Shown here: positions 1-10,256 of the stretch, in pieces
Layout of the letters: every line of letters starts with the position of its first letter
Numbering within the stretch: position 1 is the first letter of the stretch
Assembly (NCBI RefSeq): GCF_958298935.1
Contig: NC_084921.1
Span: forward strand, 38,597,001-38,661,000
DNA from: Phragmites australis
Lineage: Eukaryota; Streptophyta; Magnoliopsida; Poales; Poaceae
DNA length: 64,000 bases
Reading direction: 5' to 3'
Position numbers and translations under genes: made by a program
The notes under the pieces: generated by a model
Seen by the model: only the letters and a program-made list of their open reading frames with translations
Databases searched by the model: none
What the model was told of the DNA's origin: nothing

Positions 1-504
1 AGAGCACGCTATGCCGGTGACAAACCCCCCCCCCCCCAACCGGGGGGATTGAAGGCCTTGAGGCCACCACCAGCCCAACCACGACCCTAGCCATGATTGA
101 CGATAAGGGGCCACCCGCCTTGGAGGCCCAACAGCAGCAGCACTACATGGGCCCCACTGCGTCTCTAGGAGCTGTAGCTGACACCACTAATGTGAACACC
201 ACCTTGGTTGAACAGCAATCACACATGGTGGCCCTTCAGCCTCAGCTGGAGGAGCTGCAGGTGGCTCTGGTGGCCAGCAACCTGCCAGCGTGAGCATCGT
301 CACCTCCTTAACGGCCAGCGTCGTCCTTTCCAAGGCTCTGGGAGCCGACAAGGGCTTCGTCAACATGGCCCATCACCATTAAATACCCCCTACGGTCAGT
401 GCATAGGCTCCGAGACCCCAGGCTCATGACACGAGGCACCGATAGAAGACAATGATTCTCCCCTGTAGACAGACCTGCATACCATACCCTTTCCTAACGA
501 ATGC

Positions 505-1200
505 TAAACCCCGAAGTTACCTAAATTTAGAGGCAATTTAGACCTGAACGAGTTTATTCGCTCATACGCCCTCACCATAGAGGCTAGCACTAGCGGACAG
601 GTCGCCATGGCCAAGTGTTTCCCTCTCGCCCTGGAGGGAGTAGGCCTCCGATGGTTCTGGGCGTTGGAGCCTGGGGCCATTTATGCTTGGGCCTAGCTCT
701 GAGATGCTTTCTGTAACAATTTCCAATGCACCTTCCTTAAACCATCGACCTTTAGGAGCCTGTTCAATGTCAAGCAGCAACCAGGCGAAACCCTTCGAGA
801 TTAGTTCCGAAGGATTTCCCGAACCAAGGCCCATATTAAAAGAATCTTGGAGTCATCGACCATCGACGCTATAACTCAGGGTCTGGCCAACGGACCCCTC
901 TTTGATCGACTGCACCGACACCCTGTGCGCTTGGCGGAGGCCCTCATGTGCAAATTCGAGGAATATGCATGGGCAGAGGAAGAGCGGCTCCGTCGGGGGC
1001 TCGGGTCACGTTGCAGTCAGGGTCTACCTCGCAGGCAGGGTCCTCACACGCCCCTCCTCTTCCATCAGCAAAAAGGGGTTGGAAGGGCCAATGACTCTGG
1101 GGTTCGCAAGGCATGGCTACGACAGAGGCACGACATCTACAATATTAATCAAGGTCAATGGGCACCAAACCCGCCCCGTTCTAGGGGCCACGACTGAGGG
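505..1200 (+). pseudogene. Gypsy gag remnant
   Basis: Translation of about 520-1000 with frame changes gives a retrotransposon gag-like region: a PKF(R)G start, a stretch with W-F-W residues (RWFWALEPG near 650), and a terminal helix ending in EEYAWAEEERLRR near 955-990. These are the usual landmarks of the plant Retrotrans_gag domain, which forms the virus-like particle. It is broken by stops near 695 and a frameshift before 847. The downstream part (1000-1500) is low-conservation gag tail and I cannot place a zinc knuckle. Confidence 0.65.
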
Positions 1201-1679
1201 CGCTCCAGAGACTTCCCCGAGCGGCATTGCGCCCCAGGCTGGCACCTTGAGGGGAGATGTTGGTGCACTCTGCACGGAGCCAGACGCGGCCATAACACCG
1301 AATACTGTTGAACCCTCACAACTTTTCGAGAAGAGTACCTCGGGAGGCAGGCAGCACGCACGATGATGGAGCGGTCCAACGACGAGTGTCCCGAAGGCCA
1401 TAGACCAGTGGCAGGCCACCAGGTTGACCACCTGGCCTTGCAGAACCCTCCTCAGCTGACTCTGCCTCCTCCACCTCTGTCACTCGTAGATCATCAAGAC
1501 AACAGTAAGACAAGGCCAAGCAGGTGGTTCTCGCCATAACAGGGGGAGGCAGCTCCGGCTGCTCATTGAAACGGCAACGGCGAGACTATACATGTGGGGC
1601 CAACCACATCAGGGCAACCAACATCCATCATCGCTCCCTTGGGTGGGCCAACACCCTAGTAACATTCACCTTCAATGAC

Positions 1680-2278
1680 TCCGAGGGAGTGAAGTTCCTC
1701 CACTCTGACGCCTTAGACATCTCGGCCAGCATCATCGAGGTTTAAGTCCCCAGGGTGCTCATCGATGGAGGTAGTTTGGTAGACCTTCTCTTCATACATG
1801 CTTTTGACCAGCTTCGCATTCCTCGGAGCCAGCTCTCACCGTCCCATAGGCCCCTATAGGGTTCAACGGGGCCCCGCTTGACTCCCTAGGGTAGATAGAG
1901 CTTCCAATCATCTTCGGTGAAGGCTCCACAGCGCGAACCGAAGTGGTCACCTTCGACATTATGGAAGTCCCCTACGCCTATAATTTTATCCTGGGCCAAG
2001 GGACTCTAAACAAGTTCGAAGCCGTCCCTTATCACAACTATCTCTGCCTAAAAATACCTAGGCCCCAAGGAGTGATCTCCGTGCACAGTGACCAACACTT
2101 AGCAAGACACATCAAGTACGGGCACCCCGCTCCTCTCAACGGCCGCCACATCAATAACGTGGCCAAAGACAGCTTCGAAGGCCCCCCTTTGGCGTACCTT
2201 GAACACCACGACCCTCCAAAGCCACTACTGGAGGGAGACATAAAACGCATTCCATCCTGTTCGGGCCAACCCAACTAA
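1680..2278 (+). pseudogene. Gypsy aspartic protease and linker remnant
   Basis: Around 1750-1800 the forward translation reads VLIDGGS followed by LLF, the active-site loop of the Tat-lineage retropepsin (D-G-G in place of D-S/T-G). An open stretch at 1943-2278 continues with YNFILGQGTLNKF and a hydrophobic block, the conserved C-terminal side of this protease (usually YN-ILGRP-LN) and the linker to RT. Stops near 1743 and 1857 separate the blocks. It is a remnant of a polyprotein-processing enzyme. Confidence 0.7.
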
Positions 2279-2289
2279 ACTTTCCAAAT

Positions 2290-3064
2290 TGGGGCATACC
2301 TCACTCTAGAGCAGGAAGCCCAGCTCCTGACCATCCTGCAAGGCAACCTTGATGTCTTTGCACGGTCCCTGCAGGATCTCCCTGAAGTCAACCGATGCAT
2401 CATCGAGCACTCCCTCGAGGTTGGTCCAAGAGCCAGGCCAGTGCGCCAAGGGCTCCGCAAGCTCTCCTCTAAATGAGCGGAGGCCGCAAAGGAGGAGGTC
2501 CAGAAGTTGTTGTAGGCTGGCGTCATCTGGGAGGTCATACACTCTGAGTGGCTCTCCAACCCCGTCCTGATAAAAAAAACACAATCAGAAATGGCGCATG
2601 TGCATCGACTTCACATCACTCAACAAATCCTGCCCTCGAGATCCGTACCCCCTCCCTCACATCGACCAGCTAGTAGACTCCACCACTGGCTGCGAATTGC
2701 TAAGCTTCCTAGACGCCTACTCCGGATACCACCAGGTGTGGATAGCTCCGGAGGATGAGAGCAAGACTAGCTCCATCACCCCTTTCGGGGTATACTGCTA
2801 CATTCATATGTCTTTTGGCCTCCGAAATGCCAGAGCCACCTTCTCCTGTTTGGTACACAAAATCCTGGAGCAACAATTAGGCCGTAACATCAAGGCCTAC
2901 GTTGATGACATTTTTGTGAAAAGCAAACTCGAAGCCGACCACATTACCGACCTTCAAGAAACATTTGACAGCCTCCAGACGGCAGGTGTATGGCTTAATC
3001 CTGAGAAGTGCGTGTTTGGAGCCAAGGCTGACAGGCTACTGGGATACCTTGTCTCCTTGAGTGG
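2290..3064 (+). pseudogene. Gypsy reverse transcriptase remnant
   Basis: A 161-codon open stretch (2598-3083) carries the central RT blocks: CIDFTSLNKSCPRDPYPLP, SFLDAYSGYHQV, a FGLRNA block and the catalytic YVDD at about 2898-2910, followed by the GVWLNPEKCVFG block. The catalytic aspartates are intact. Upstream, 2290-2590 translates with stops into the RT N-terminal region. Homology ends near 3055-3064 at the block that should read G-(Y/F)-(L/I)-VS-RGIE, so the rest of RT, RNase H and integrase are missing. Confidence 0.85.
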
Positions 3065-3445
3065 CCACCGATGTCTTGATTAAGGAGGAGCCGGAGGATA
3101 CCACTACTTCTGCTTCTCCCTCGGAGGCGATCTTCATTGAGAAGGATGATTGGTGGATAGCATGGGAGGTCACATACCCGCACATTTCTCGGTGCCTCGC
3201 TCTCCCACGGGGTCCTGATGGGAGGGTGCCATTGGAGATCCTCGAGGATATCATGGGTGAAATCAAGGCAGAAGATGTGGAGGTAGCGGGGGCTTCACAG
3301 GAGGAGGAGCTGGACTATTCTGCCTTTGACACATTCCCCTTCCCGATGGAACCTTCATCTACCCAAGTTTAGGGGAGCTCTATTTTGGACAGGAGGTCTT
3401 CGCACCGTAGGTACCCTCGTCGTCACTCCGTGTGCCGCTATATGA
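3065..3445 (+). repeat. Left arm of a ~380-bp inverted repeat
   Basis: This stretch matches the reverse complement of about 4553-4932 with roughly 85-90% identity by eye; for example GATGTCTTGATTAAGGAGGA at 3070 pairs with the opposite strand at about 4930. It contains a 103-codon open stretch (3061-3372), acidic and rich in Glu/Asp, with a repeated EE(L)DY(S/F) motif near its end. Its left border coincides with the loss of RT homology, so it is probably a rearrangement junction. I recognise no domain. It is probably a copy of the tail of the opposite-strand gene seen at 4553-5080. Confidence 0.75.
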
Positions 3446-3539
3446 GTCGACCCTTGCAAGCCAGCTCGGTGGCCGAGTCGTCCGAGGCGTCATTGGAGAA
3501 AATGAAGCGTTGGAGGCTATGCTGGAGAGGAAGAACCTT

Positions 3540-4200
3540 GAAGGCATAGCCTCCATGGCGGAGAGGAAGAACCCTCCGACATCTTTAAGGCTCAACCTAC
3601 ATGCCGAAGAGGTGTGGACCCTCCACGACTTTGAAGGCATAGCCTTCGTGGAGGTGTGGAAGAACCCTCCGGCATTTTTAAGGCTCAGCCTACGTGCCGG
3701 AGAGGTGTGGATCCTCCGCCACCTTGAAGGCATAACCTCTGTTACGGAGAGAAAGAACTCTCCGGTATCTTTAAGGCTTAGCTTAAGTGCTAGAGAGATG
3801 TGAACCCTCCACCACCTTGAAGGAATAGCCTCCATGGCAAAGAGTAAGAACTCTCCGGTATCTTTAAGGCTCAGCCTACGTGCCAGAGAGGTCTGAATCT
3901 TCCGCCACCTTAAAGGTATGGCCTCCATGGCGGTGTGGAAAAACCCTCTGGCATATTTAAGGCTCAGCCTACGTGTCAGAGAGGTGTGGACCCTTCACCA
4001 CCTTGAAGGCATAGCCTATGTAGTAGAGAGAAGAACCCTTCGGCATCTTTAAGGTTCAGCCTACGTGCCGGAGAGGTGAGGACCCTCTGCCACCTTGAAG
4101 GCATAGCCTCCGTGGTGGAGAGGAAGAACCCTCCAACATCTTTAAAAGCTCTATCTACGTACCGGAGATGTGTGGAACCCTCCTCCATCTTAAAGGCCTA
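3540..4200. repeat. 93-bp minisatellite, eight degenerate copies
   Basis: The segment GAAGGCATAGCCTCC and variants recur at 3540, 3633, 3726, 3819, 3912, 4005 and 4097, with a last degenerate copy near 4192. Spacing is 93 bp for the first six intervals, then 92 and about 95. A second shared block (CATCTTTAAGGCTCAGCCTA) sits at a fixed phase in each unit. Because 93 is a multiple of three, the array stays open for about 180 codons on the minus strand (3928-3380) as 31-residue repeats. I treat that reading frame as a by-product of the repeat, not as a gene. It lies between the two inverted arms. Confidence 0.9.
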
Positions 4201-4552
4201 GAAAGGTCGCACCAAACCACTAACCAACGAAGAATTTTAGCTCTACTCACACTCAACACAGCTAAGCACCTCTAAAGAATCGCACCCCCCGGCCACTAGC
4301 AGCCGCAGAATGCGAGGGGGACAGAATAGAGGAAACAAACGAAGCATCGGTTCGAACAAAATTAAAAAGCAAAAAGTGAAGTGAGCACAGTACGACTTTA
4401 TTCATATGCGACACATACGAAAATGCGCTCGGCTAGTTGCCATACATTGAGTGCAGGCCTAACAAAGCTAGCCTGTTACACCTCCTCGGAGTACTTCGGA
4501 AGGTGGAGGATTGACTCCTGTATGAAGTACCATGGGACGTAGATGGTCAACT
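4200..4552 (-). other. Probable 3' non-coding part of a minus-strand gene in the Gypsy nest
   Basis: No coding similarity is visible. Read on the minus strand, this follows the opposite-strand ORF ending near 4553 and contains an AATAAA polyadenylation-type hexamer at about 4398-4404. That would fit the end of an antisense transcription unit like those known in Tat-lineage Gypsy elements. This is inference. Confidence 0.35.
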
Positions 4553-4932
4553 CCTATAGCAGCACACGGAGTGACGATGGGGGTAACCATGGTGCGAAGA
4601 CCTCCTGTCCAAAATAGAGCTCCCCCGAACTTAGGCAGATGAAGGCTCCGTCGGGAAGGGGTACATGTCAAAGGAAAAATAGTCCAGCTCCTCTTCCTAT
4701 AAAGCCCCCACTGCCTCCACATCCAATGCCTTTATTTCACCCATGATATCCTTGAGGATCTTCGGCCGCACCCTCACATTAGGACCACGTGGGAGAGTGA
4801 GGCATCGATAAATATGCAGGCCCGCAGCCTCCCAAGCTCTCCACCAATCGTCCTTCTCAATGAAGATGGCCTCTCAGGAAGAAGCAGAAGTAGCGGTATC
4901 CTTTGGCTCCTCCTTAATCAAGACATCGACAG
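4553..4932 (-). repeat. Right arm of the ~380-bp inverted repeat
   Basis: Reverse complement of 3065-3445. Both arms share the block ending in the TATTTTGGACAGGAGGTCTT segment (3384 on +, about 4618 on -). Similarity fades beyond a GCTATA(T/G)GAGT segment at the inner end. The arms enclose about 1.1 kb holding the minisatellite. Confidence 0.75.
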
Positions 4933-5080
4933 TCACGTCTGGGTCCACGTGCCCCTGGGAATCATGGGGCAAGGAAAAACGGTCCCGACGTTGCTGCCAG
5001 GCAAACAAGATCACCCCGAACGATCGGGGCACACTGAACCCCTCTTCGGAGGCAGCACCCCAAGCGCGGGTTAGCCCCAT
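4553..5080 (-). pseudogene. Opposite-strand ORF remnant of a Gypsy element (C-terminal part)
   Basis: On the minus strand, a 68-codon open stretch (5080-4874) runs into a stop and continues as a decayed acidic reading frame to about 4620, paralleling the 3061-3372 frame in the left arm. Tat-lineage Gypsy elements of grasses (Grande, RIRE2 type) are known to carry an additional antisense gene between integrase and the 3' LTR. Position and orientation here suit that, but no diagnostic domain is visible in this copy, so the assignment rests on context. Confidence 0.4.
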
Positions 5081-5288
5081 CTGGCCTCAGGTCATCACAC
5101 CAGTAGTCGCAAATCCTATGCAAGTTAGCCACATAGCACAAGCATCTCAGAACAACACCAAACAAGCAAGAGGTAGACATCACTCCATTTGGCAAACTAA
5201 AATCAAAATACATAAAGCGGGACAAGGTGGTCAACATCCTAGGACCCCGAACCCCACATGAAGAGAAGAAAAACAAGAATAGCCTACT
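5081..5288. other. Unassigned retrotransposon-derived spacer
   Basis: Short forward and reverse frames only. Nothing recognised. It ends sharply where the first copy of the 850-bp direct repeat begins. Confidence 0.4.
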
Positions 5289-6138
5289 CCCTTGGATCTT
5301 TTTACAATCAATACATTTGGTGTTATTCCTCCTCTACACTTCTTCTTTAACCTTGAGTCTTCACTTTAGAAGAGACTCTCACCGCACCTTATTTGCGAAA
5401 GATGTTTCGTCTTCTGCCAACAGTTTGTGACGGGGTTTGGTTTCTGGCGACATTTCTCTATCGACGGGCTTAAAGGAAGGTGCGGGAGGAAGGGCAAACC
5501 GATGGTGGTGGTGGGTGCGGGGGCAGGGCGGCGAGTTGGCGGGTACGCCACTGGTTGCGGGCGGTTGAGGACCGCCGGATGGGTAGTGTCTGGGCGGGAG
5601 TGACAGTAGACAGTCACAATAGAGTCAGGTTAGCGCAACAGTGATATGTGATGACGGATCCGACAGTAGGACACCATCAGAGATGAGTGCAAGAGGGCAA
5701 GCGGAGAGAGCGTGTTGCGCCAACGTGTTGGAGAAGAAGAAAAGTGGCGCAGGGAGGGTCAGTTAGGAAGAAGAAATAAGGGTAACCATTAGATAAAGAT
5801 CGTGTGGCTCATATTTATCACTTAGAAGAGAAGGCAAAAATCAGGCGCCTACATTATAGCAACTCTATGTTTGTTCTCTCCGCTCCGCTGGAACGCGTCT
5901 ATTTTATTTCTCTCTCCCTTAGAAAAATAAGGCCGAGAAGGTGCAGTGCAGCTCGTGTTACGTTCGAGTGTGTATTTCGTGCCAAATGTGTTCCGCGTCT
6001 ATAAACCATGCCCATAAAACTAGCTTCACCTTTTCTGTTTTTGCTTGACGTCATACCTGGGCCTAGTTTCGGACTGGCACCGGACTGGGAGTGAGCCGAG
6101 CATGGTCGATTCAAAGATCATTCATCACAGCTTGAACT
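5289..6138. repeat. 850-bp direct repeat, copy 1
   Basis: Nearly identical (about 97% by eye) to 9407-10256, in the same orientation, from CCCTTGGATC to GAACTGA. Differences are scattered substitutions plus a few small indels (for example near 5610). Sequence outside the repeat is unrelated on both sides. The block is probably retrotransposon LTR/leader DNA: in copy 2 it starts about 34 bp after a TATA box. A 66-codon frame present in both copies (5804-6004, 9920-10120) has no recognisable domain and I do not call it a gene. Confidence 0.85.
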
Positions 6139-8068
6139 GATCATAAAATAACTAGGTTATCAGTTTAACCTAGCTTTGCTAAATAATCTCACTAGTCGTT
6201 GTATGTAAGTTTCTCCTAGCTTAGAGTTTCCGATCGTCTTCCCACTAGGTTAGCTTTTGTCATTTTCTCGGTCGTTCTTCTTTCGCTTTGGTGTTCCTTT
6301 GCTTAGTCGTTGTGCGCTTTTCCGTCGTTAATCTGCGTAGGCTCGGAGCCGAGAATCTAAGCAAGAACGCGAGGAAGGAACTGAAGGCGAGGCCAGATAA
6401 AGAACCAGGGATGCTCGAATGACAAGACCAATCATGAATCAACCCTCGTTAAGGCAAGTTCTATTTTCTTGATCATACTAAACCAATCATGGATCAACTA
6501 AAACTGGACTTATTGTCGTATGCGCTATGTACTATACTTTTGCAAACTACTTGTAATAGTTAATCCTATCAAAGACATACTATGTCTTGAATATTATCAT
6601 CCAGAATACATATCATCCTAGGTTTACCTGTCGTTATTTATATTAATGTTGGACGATGCCATGATATCTAGTATGCTTAGGATTGAATATGTCTCCTCGG
6701 AGACGTCGCTTTTAAAACACCTCTCCTCGGAGACAAGATTTACTGATTAATGACAATTTATATACCATGAATCCTTGATGGTGTGAATTTCGTGATGGTT
6801 GTGAAATCCTTGATGTCGTGTGGGATATGGAGGATGATGTGTAAAAATGGGTGAAAACTGTTTTGGCGCGGGCAGGTAGAGTGGTCCTCCGAGGAGGATA
6901 CTCTTGGGGGCTTGAGTTAACTGATGGTATTCAATGCCCATGAAGATGCCTGGCCCAGCCGTTTAAGGATCGAGACATTTTGCAGCCATACCTTAGCCAC
7001 TCCCGTGCAACCATGTGTCCTGTATGGGTAGGACTTGACTTTTCCTTCACCGGACTGAATTGGACATCATACTAGGAGGCTGAGAGCAACGAGTAGCCAA
7101 GAGTCCATCTGTCCCGTTGTTTGGAGGTTTCAAGAACCGGCTTAGGCTTAAAAAGGGATGCTAGCCTTCGGAACATGCAGCTCTGGTACTTGGCGTGTCT
7201 CGTGGAAAAGCTCGGCAGGAAAGGTATTTGGAGAGTCTCGGTATGATTCGCTCCTCCGCCTGCAACGGATGGAGACTAAGCATATCGCGTGGGTAAAGCT
7301 GTACAACATCTGTAGAGTGTCAATCTATTTAAATAGTCGTGTCCACGGTTATGGACATGCAAAGGTAGAACCTTTTTTACTAGACTCCGGGTGTGTTTGT
7401 CCTGATGAGTGGGTGTGTGGACTAGATGTCCGTGTGATGAAGTTTCTGGCTCACTCTGTCAGAAGCTGTGTGGTACTAGAGGTACACCAGATGTGATAAA
7501 AGTGACTATGAAGTGAGGTATAGCCCCTCCCAGGACCGAAAACACCCAGATATAACTTGTTACCCTGGTTCTGGTTTTAAAATTGTTTCGACAGCTTTGT
7601 TACCAGATCATCTTCTAATACATTTGGGACTCAAGGTGATACTCAGTACCAACAGAAGATGCCTGTATTTGTTACTTTTAAAATTGTTTTCAAAAGCTTT
7701 GTTACATTTATTTCAAAAGGTTAATTGTGGAGAATATAACTGGATACTTGCATAAAACCCGCTTTACGTTTAAAACTATGCCGTAAAGCCTTATCCTTGA
7801 AATATTCATTATGCATCTATCAACCCCTTGAAGTAGTATAGGACTTGTTGAGTACCCGTACTCAGTCTTGTTGCTTTTATATTGTTGAGATGGAGATCAA
7901 TGTCAACCCAGATGAAGTCAAAGAGAAGAAGTCTAAGATCGCGTTCGCACTCGAGTTGCCTGTGGCATTGGGTTGCATCGTTGTTTCACTCCACTATGCT
8001 GTAGGCTCTTCCGCCTAGTTGGTCTGCTGTGGATCCTTGTCCACCATACCATATTTTGCCCTTTTCAG

Positions 8069-8137
<69 letters not shown>

Positions 8138-8288
8138 TTACCTTGATTTATTTGAAGTATGTATTTGCCCTGAAAATGTTTCATCATTTAACAGAAGCTT
8201 ATCATTCTGTTGAATTCTGTGTGTATCAGCTACTTGATCCAGTGACTGATATAGCAGGCACAGGGGAACCCAGGTTTAGGGTCCTGAC
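6139..8288. mobile_element. LTR-like retrotransposon sequence, non-coding
   Basis: No open frame with a known domain. The segment starts at TGATCATAAAAT just after the direct repeat and ends at GGGTCCTGACA near 8288, which would be a plausible TG...CA LTR. The 7100-8000 part has the look of a long grass Gypsy LTR, but I cannot name the family. No target duplication is visible, so the limits are guesses. It contains the (TTA)n microsatellite. Confidence 0.4.
8070..8138. repeat. (TTA)n microsatellite
   Basis: An uninterrupted TTA/TAT/ATT trinucleotide run of about 22-23 units. The long poly-Leu and poly-Tyr frames across it are artefacts of the repeat. Confidence 0.98.
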
Positions 8289-8586
8289 AGTCCACGCCCG
8301 GCGGTGGTCTGGGCAGCGGCGGAGAAATCAGCCCCGCTTGAGTGCCCGTCGCCTCGTGCACATCAATGGCCCCGCCCGTCAATGACATGTCGGCTCTGCC
8401 TTAAGCACCGAAACTGGCCATGAAGGTCCTTGTGAGGTGGCGAGAAGCGCTGAACGGTGGTGGAAGAGGGGAGTGCAACGGTCGGCAGCGCGCGTGCTAA
8501 AAGCAAGAACAGCCGGGAGCAGAGATACAAAACAAATGCCTTCGCTTGGCCCAATAACCTCTATCTATAAAAACTAAGGGAGGAGT
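8289..8586 (+). other. Retroelement 3' internal end with polypurine-like tract
   Basis: GC-rich non-coding DNA ending in a purine-rich tract (AAACTAAGGGAGGAG, about 8570-8584) immediately before TGTTACC. A polypurine tract next to TG is how the internal region of an LTR retrotransposon meets its 3' LTR. Inference from layout only. Confidence 0.35.
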
Positions 8587-9406
8587 TGTTACCTCTAGGG
8601 GCACGCGCGCACGCCCCGCCTCTTCACCTCCAATCATGGGGAGGCGAACCACTCCACACGACCCTCCAATGATGAGGCGCCATGTGTCCCACTACCGTCA
8701 GGTAGGACGCAACTGTCCCACTAACCACATACCGCATTAAATGCCCTCTCTCACAGGTGTAGTCAGGCATCTAGTTCCACTGTCAGAATGGATCCAGAGA
8801 ATAACTCGAATAAAGATGAAGGGCCAAAGGCCCTTCGGCTGCGGAGCCAGGACCGCTGGAGGCCCCTACTCTAAAGACCGCAAGGCCGGCTGCTTCGGTG
8901 ACCGCCCTTGTGAGGGGCTGCTATTGGGGGTCGCTATTAGGGACCCTCGGCGGCCCTAGCTCTGTTGGCGTTAGCTCATGGGCCTGAAGCCTCCGAAGCC
9001 CCTAGGCTCCAGAGTTACCTCGGGGCCTGCGGCCTCCAGAGCCAGCCACCCCCAAAGCATGTGGGGACGCTGAGTCATCAAGCATTTATAAAGATCAGCT
9101 AAAGGGAGTCCGCCGATTGTCTTTTGCCTGCTACGAAGTGACCAACATTAAGTGTCGGTCACCTCGACAGCCAGTCTGACACATGAGATAGGGTCGACGC
9201 TGTATTCAACGACTGACTAAGTTCACCTCCACCTGGTGCCCTACGCTGACCATGGTAGATAATATCTTTTGGGCAGGGTTAACAACACTTTATCTAGACC
9301 CAAGCTATGTAATGTGGTTGATCCTATGTTCTTGCTACATAATAATAACTAGTATGACACGCCTCAGATAGCACTATAAATATCGGGCCATGGCCATCAG
9401 GACAGA
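8587..9406 (+). mobile_element. Putative LTR U3 region
   Basis: Begins with TGTTACC after a purine tract and leads to a TATA box (CTATAAAT, about 9373), about 34 bp before the start of the second 850-bp repeat. This is the expected layout of an LTR U3 with its core promoter. No coding content. The family is not identified. Confidence 0.45.
9371..9380 (+). promoter_or_regulatory. LTR TATA box
   Basis: CACTATAAATA lies 30-36 bp upstream of 9407, the position at which the duplicated block starts. TATA-to-start spacing in plants is about 30 bp, so the repeat probably starts at or near the transcript start (R region). Confidence 0.5.
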
Positions 9407-10256
9407 CCCTTGGATCTTTTTACAATCAATACATTTGGTGTTATTCCTCCTCTACACTTCTTCTTTAACCTTGAGTCTTCACTTTAGAAGAGACTCTCAC
9501 CGCACCTTATTTGCGAAAGACGTTTCGTCTTCTGCCAACAGTTTATGACGTGGTTTGGTTTCTGGCGACATTTCTCTGTCGACGGGCTTAAAGGGAGGTG
9601 CGGGATGAAGGGCGAACCGATGGTGGTGGTGGGTGCGGGGGCAGGGCGACGAGTTGGCGGGTACGCCACTGGTTGCGGGCGGCTGAGGACCACCGGATGG
9701 GTAGTGTTCGGGCGGGAGTGACAGTAAGGTCACAATAGAGTCAGGTTAGCGCAACAGTGATATGTGACGACGGATCCGACAATAGGACACCATCAGAGAC
9801 GAGTGCAAGAGGGCAAGCGGAGAGAGCGTGTTGCGCCAACGTGTTGGAGAAGAAGAAAAGTGGCGCAGGGAGGGTCAGTTAGGAAGAAGAAATAAGGGTA
9901 ACCATTAGATAAAGATCGTGTGGCTCATATTTATCACCTAGAAGAGAAGGCAAAAATCAGGCGCCTACATTATAGCAACTCTATGTTTGTTCTCTCCGCT
10001 CCGCTGGAACGCGTCTATTTTATTTCTCTCTCCCTTAGAAAAATAAGGCCGGGAAGGTGCAGTGCAGCTCGCGTTACGTTCGAGTGTGTATTTCGTGCCA
10101 AATGTGTTCCGCGTCTATAAACCATGCCCATAAAACTAGCTTCACCTTTTCTGTTTTTGCTTGACGTCATACCTGGGCCTAGTTTCGGACTGGCACCGGA
10201 CTGGGAGTGAGCCGAGCATGGTCGATTCAGAGATCATTCATCACAGCTCGAACTGA
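9407..10256. repeat. 850-bp direct repeat, copy 2
   Basis: Second copy of the 5289-6138 block, same orientation. Unlike copy 1 it is preceded by U3-like DNA with a TATA box. After GAACTGA at the right end the sequence (ATGTGCTGAGG) differs from that following copy 1. Confidence 0.85.

Larger units (their letters stand above)
1..3064 (+). mobile_element. Ty3/Gypsy retrotransposon remnant 1 (gag-pol, truncated)
   Basis: A degenerate Gypsy polyprotein is readable in pieces in all three forward frames: gag-like sequence at about 500-1000, a protease active-site region near 1757 and reverse transcriptase from about 2290 to 3060. Many stops and frameshifts separate the pieces, so it is not functional. 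The left end lies outside the window. The right end is abrupt: RT homology stops in mid-domain near 3060, where an unrelated inverted-repeat arm begins. The gag and protease style (an acidic gag tail, VLIDGGS protease motif) fits the Tat lineage, as in the better preserved element at 14326-25510, but no LTR of this element can be assigned with confidence. Confidence 0.85.

Noticed and set aside
3380..3928. 182-codon minus-strand frame
   Set aside because: It is explained by the 93-bp tandem repeat, whose length is a multiple of three; no independent evidence for a gene. Kept as a finding only.
5804..6004. 66-codon frame conserved between the two 850-bp repeats
   Set aside because: The repeats are nearly identical throughout, so conservation of the frame is not evidence of coding; there is no known domain.
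8019..8385. Frames with long poly-Leu and poly-Tyr runs
   Set aside because: They are translations of the (TTA)n microsatellite and have no other conserved content.
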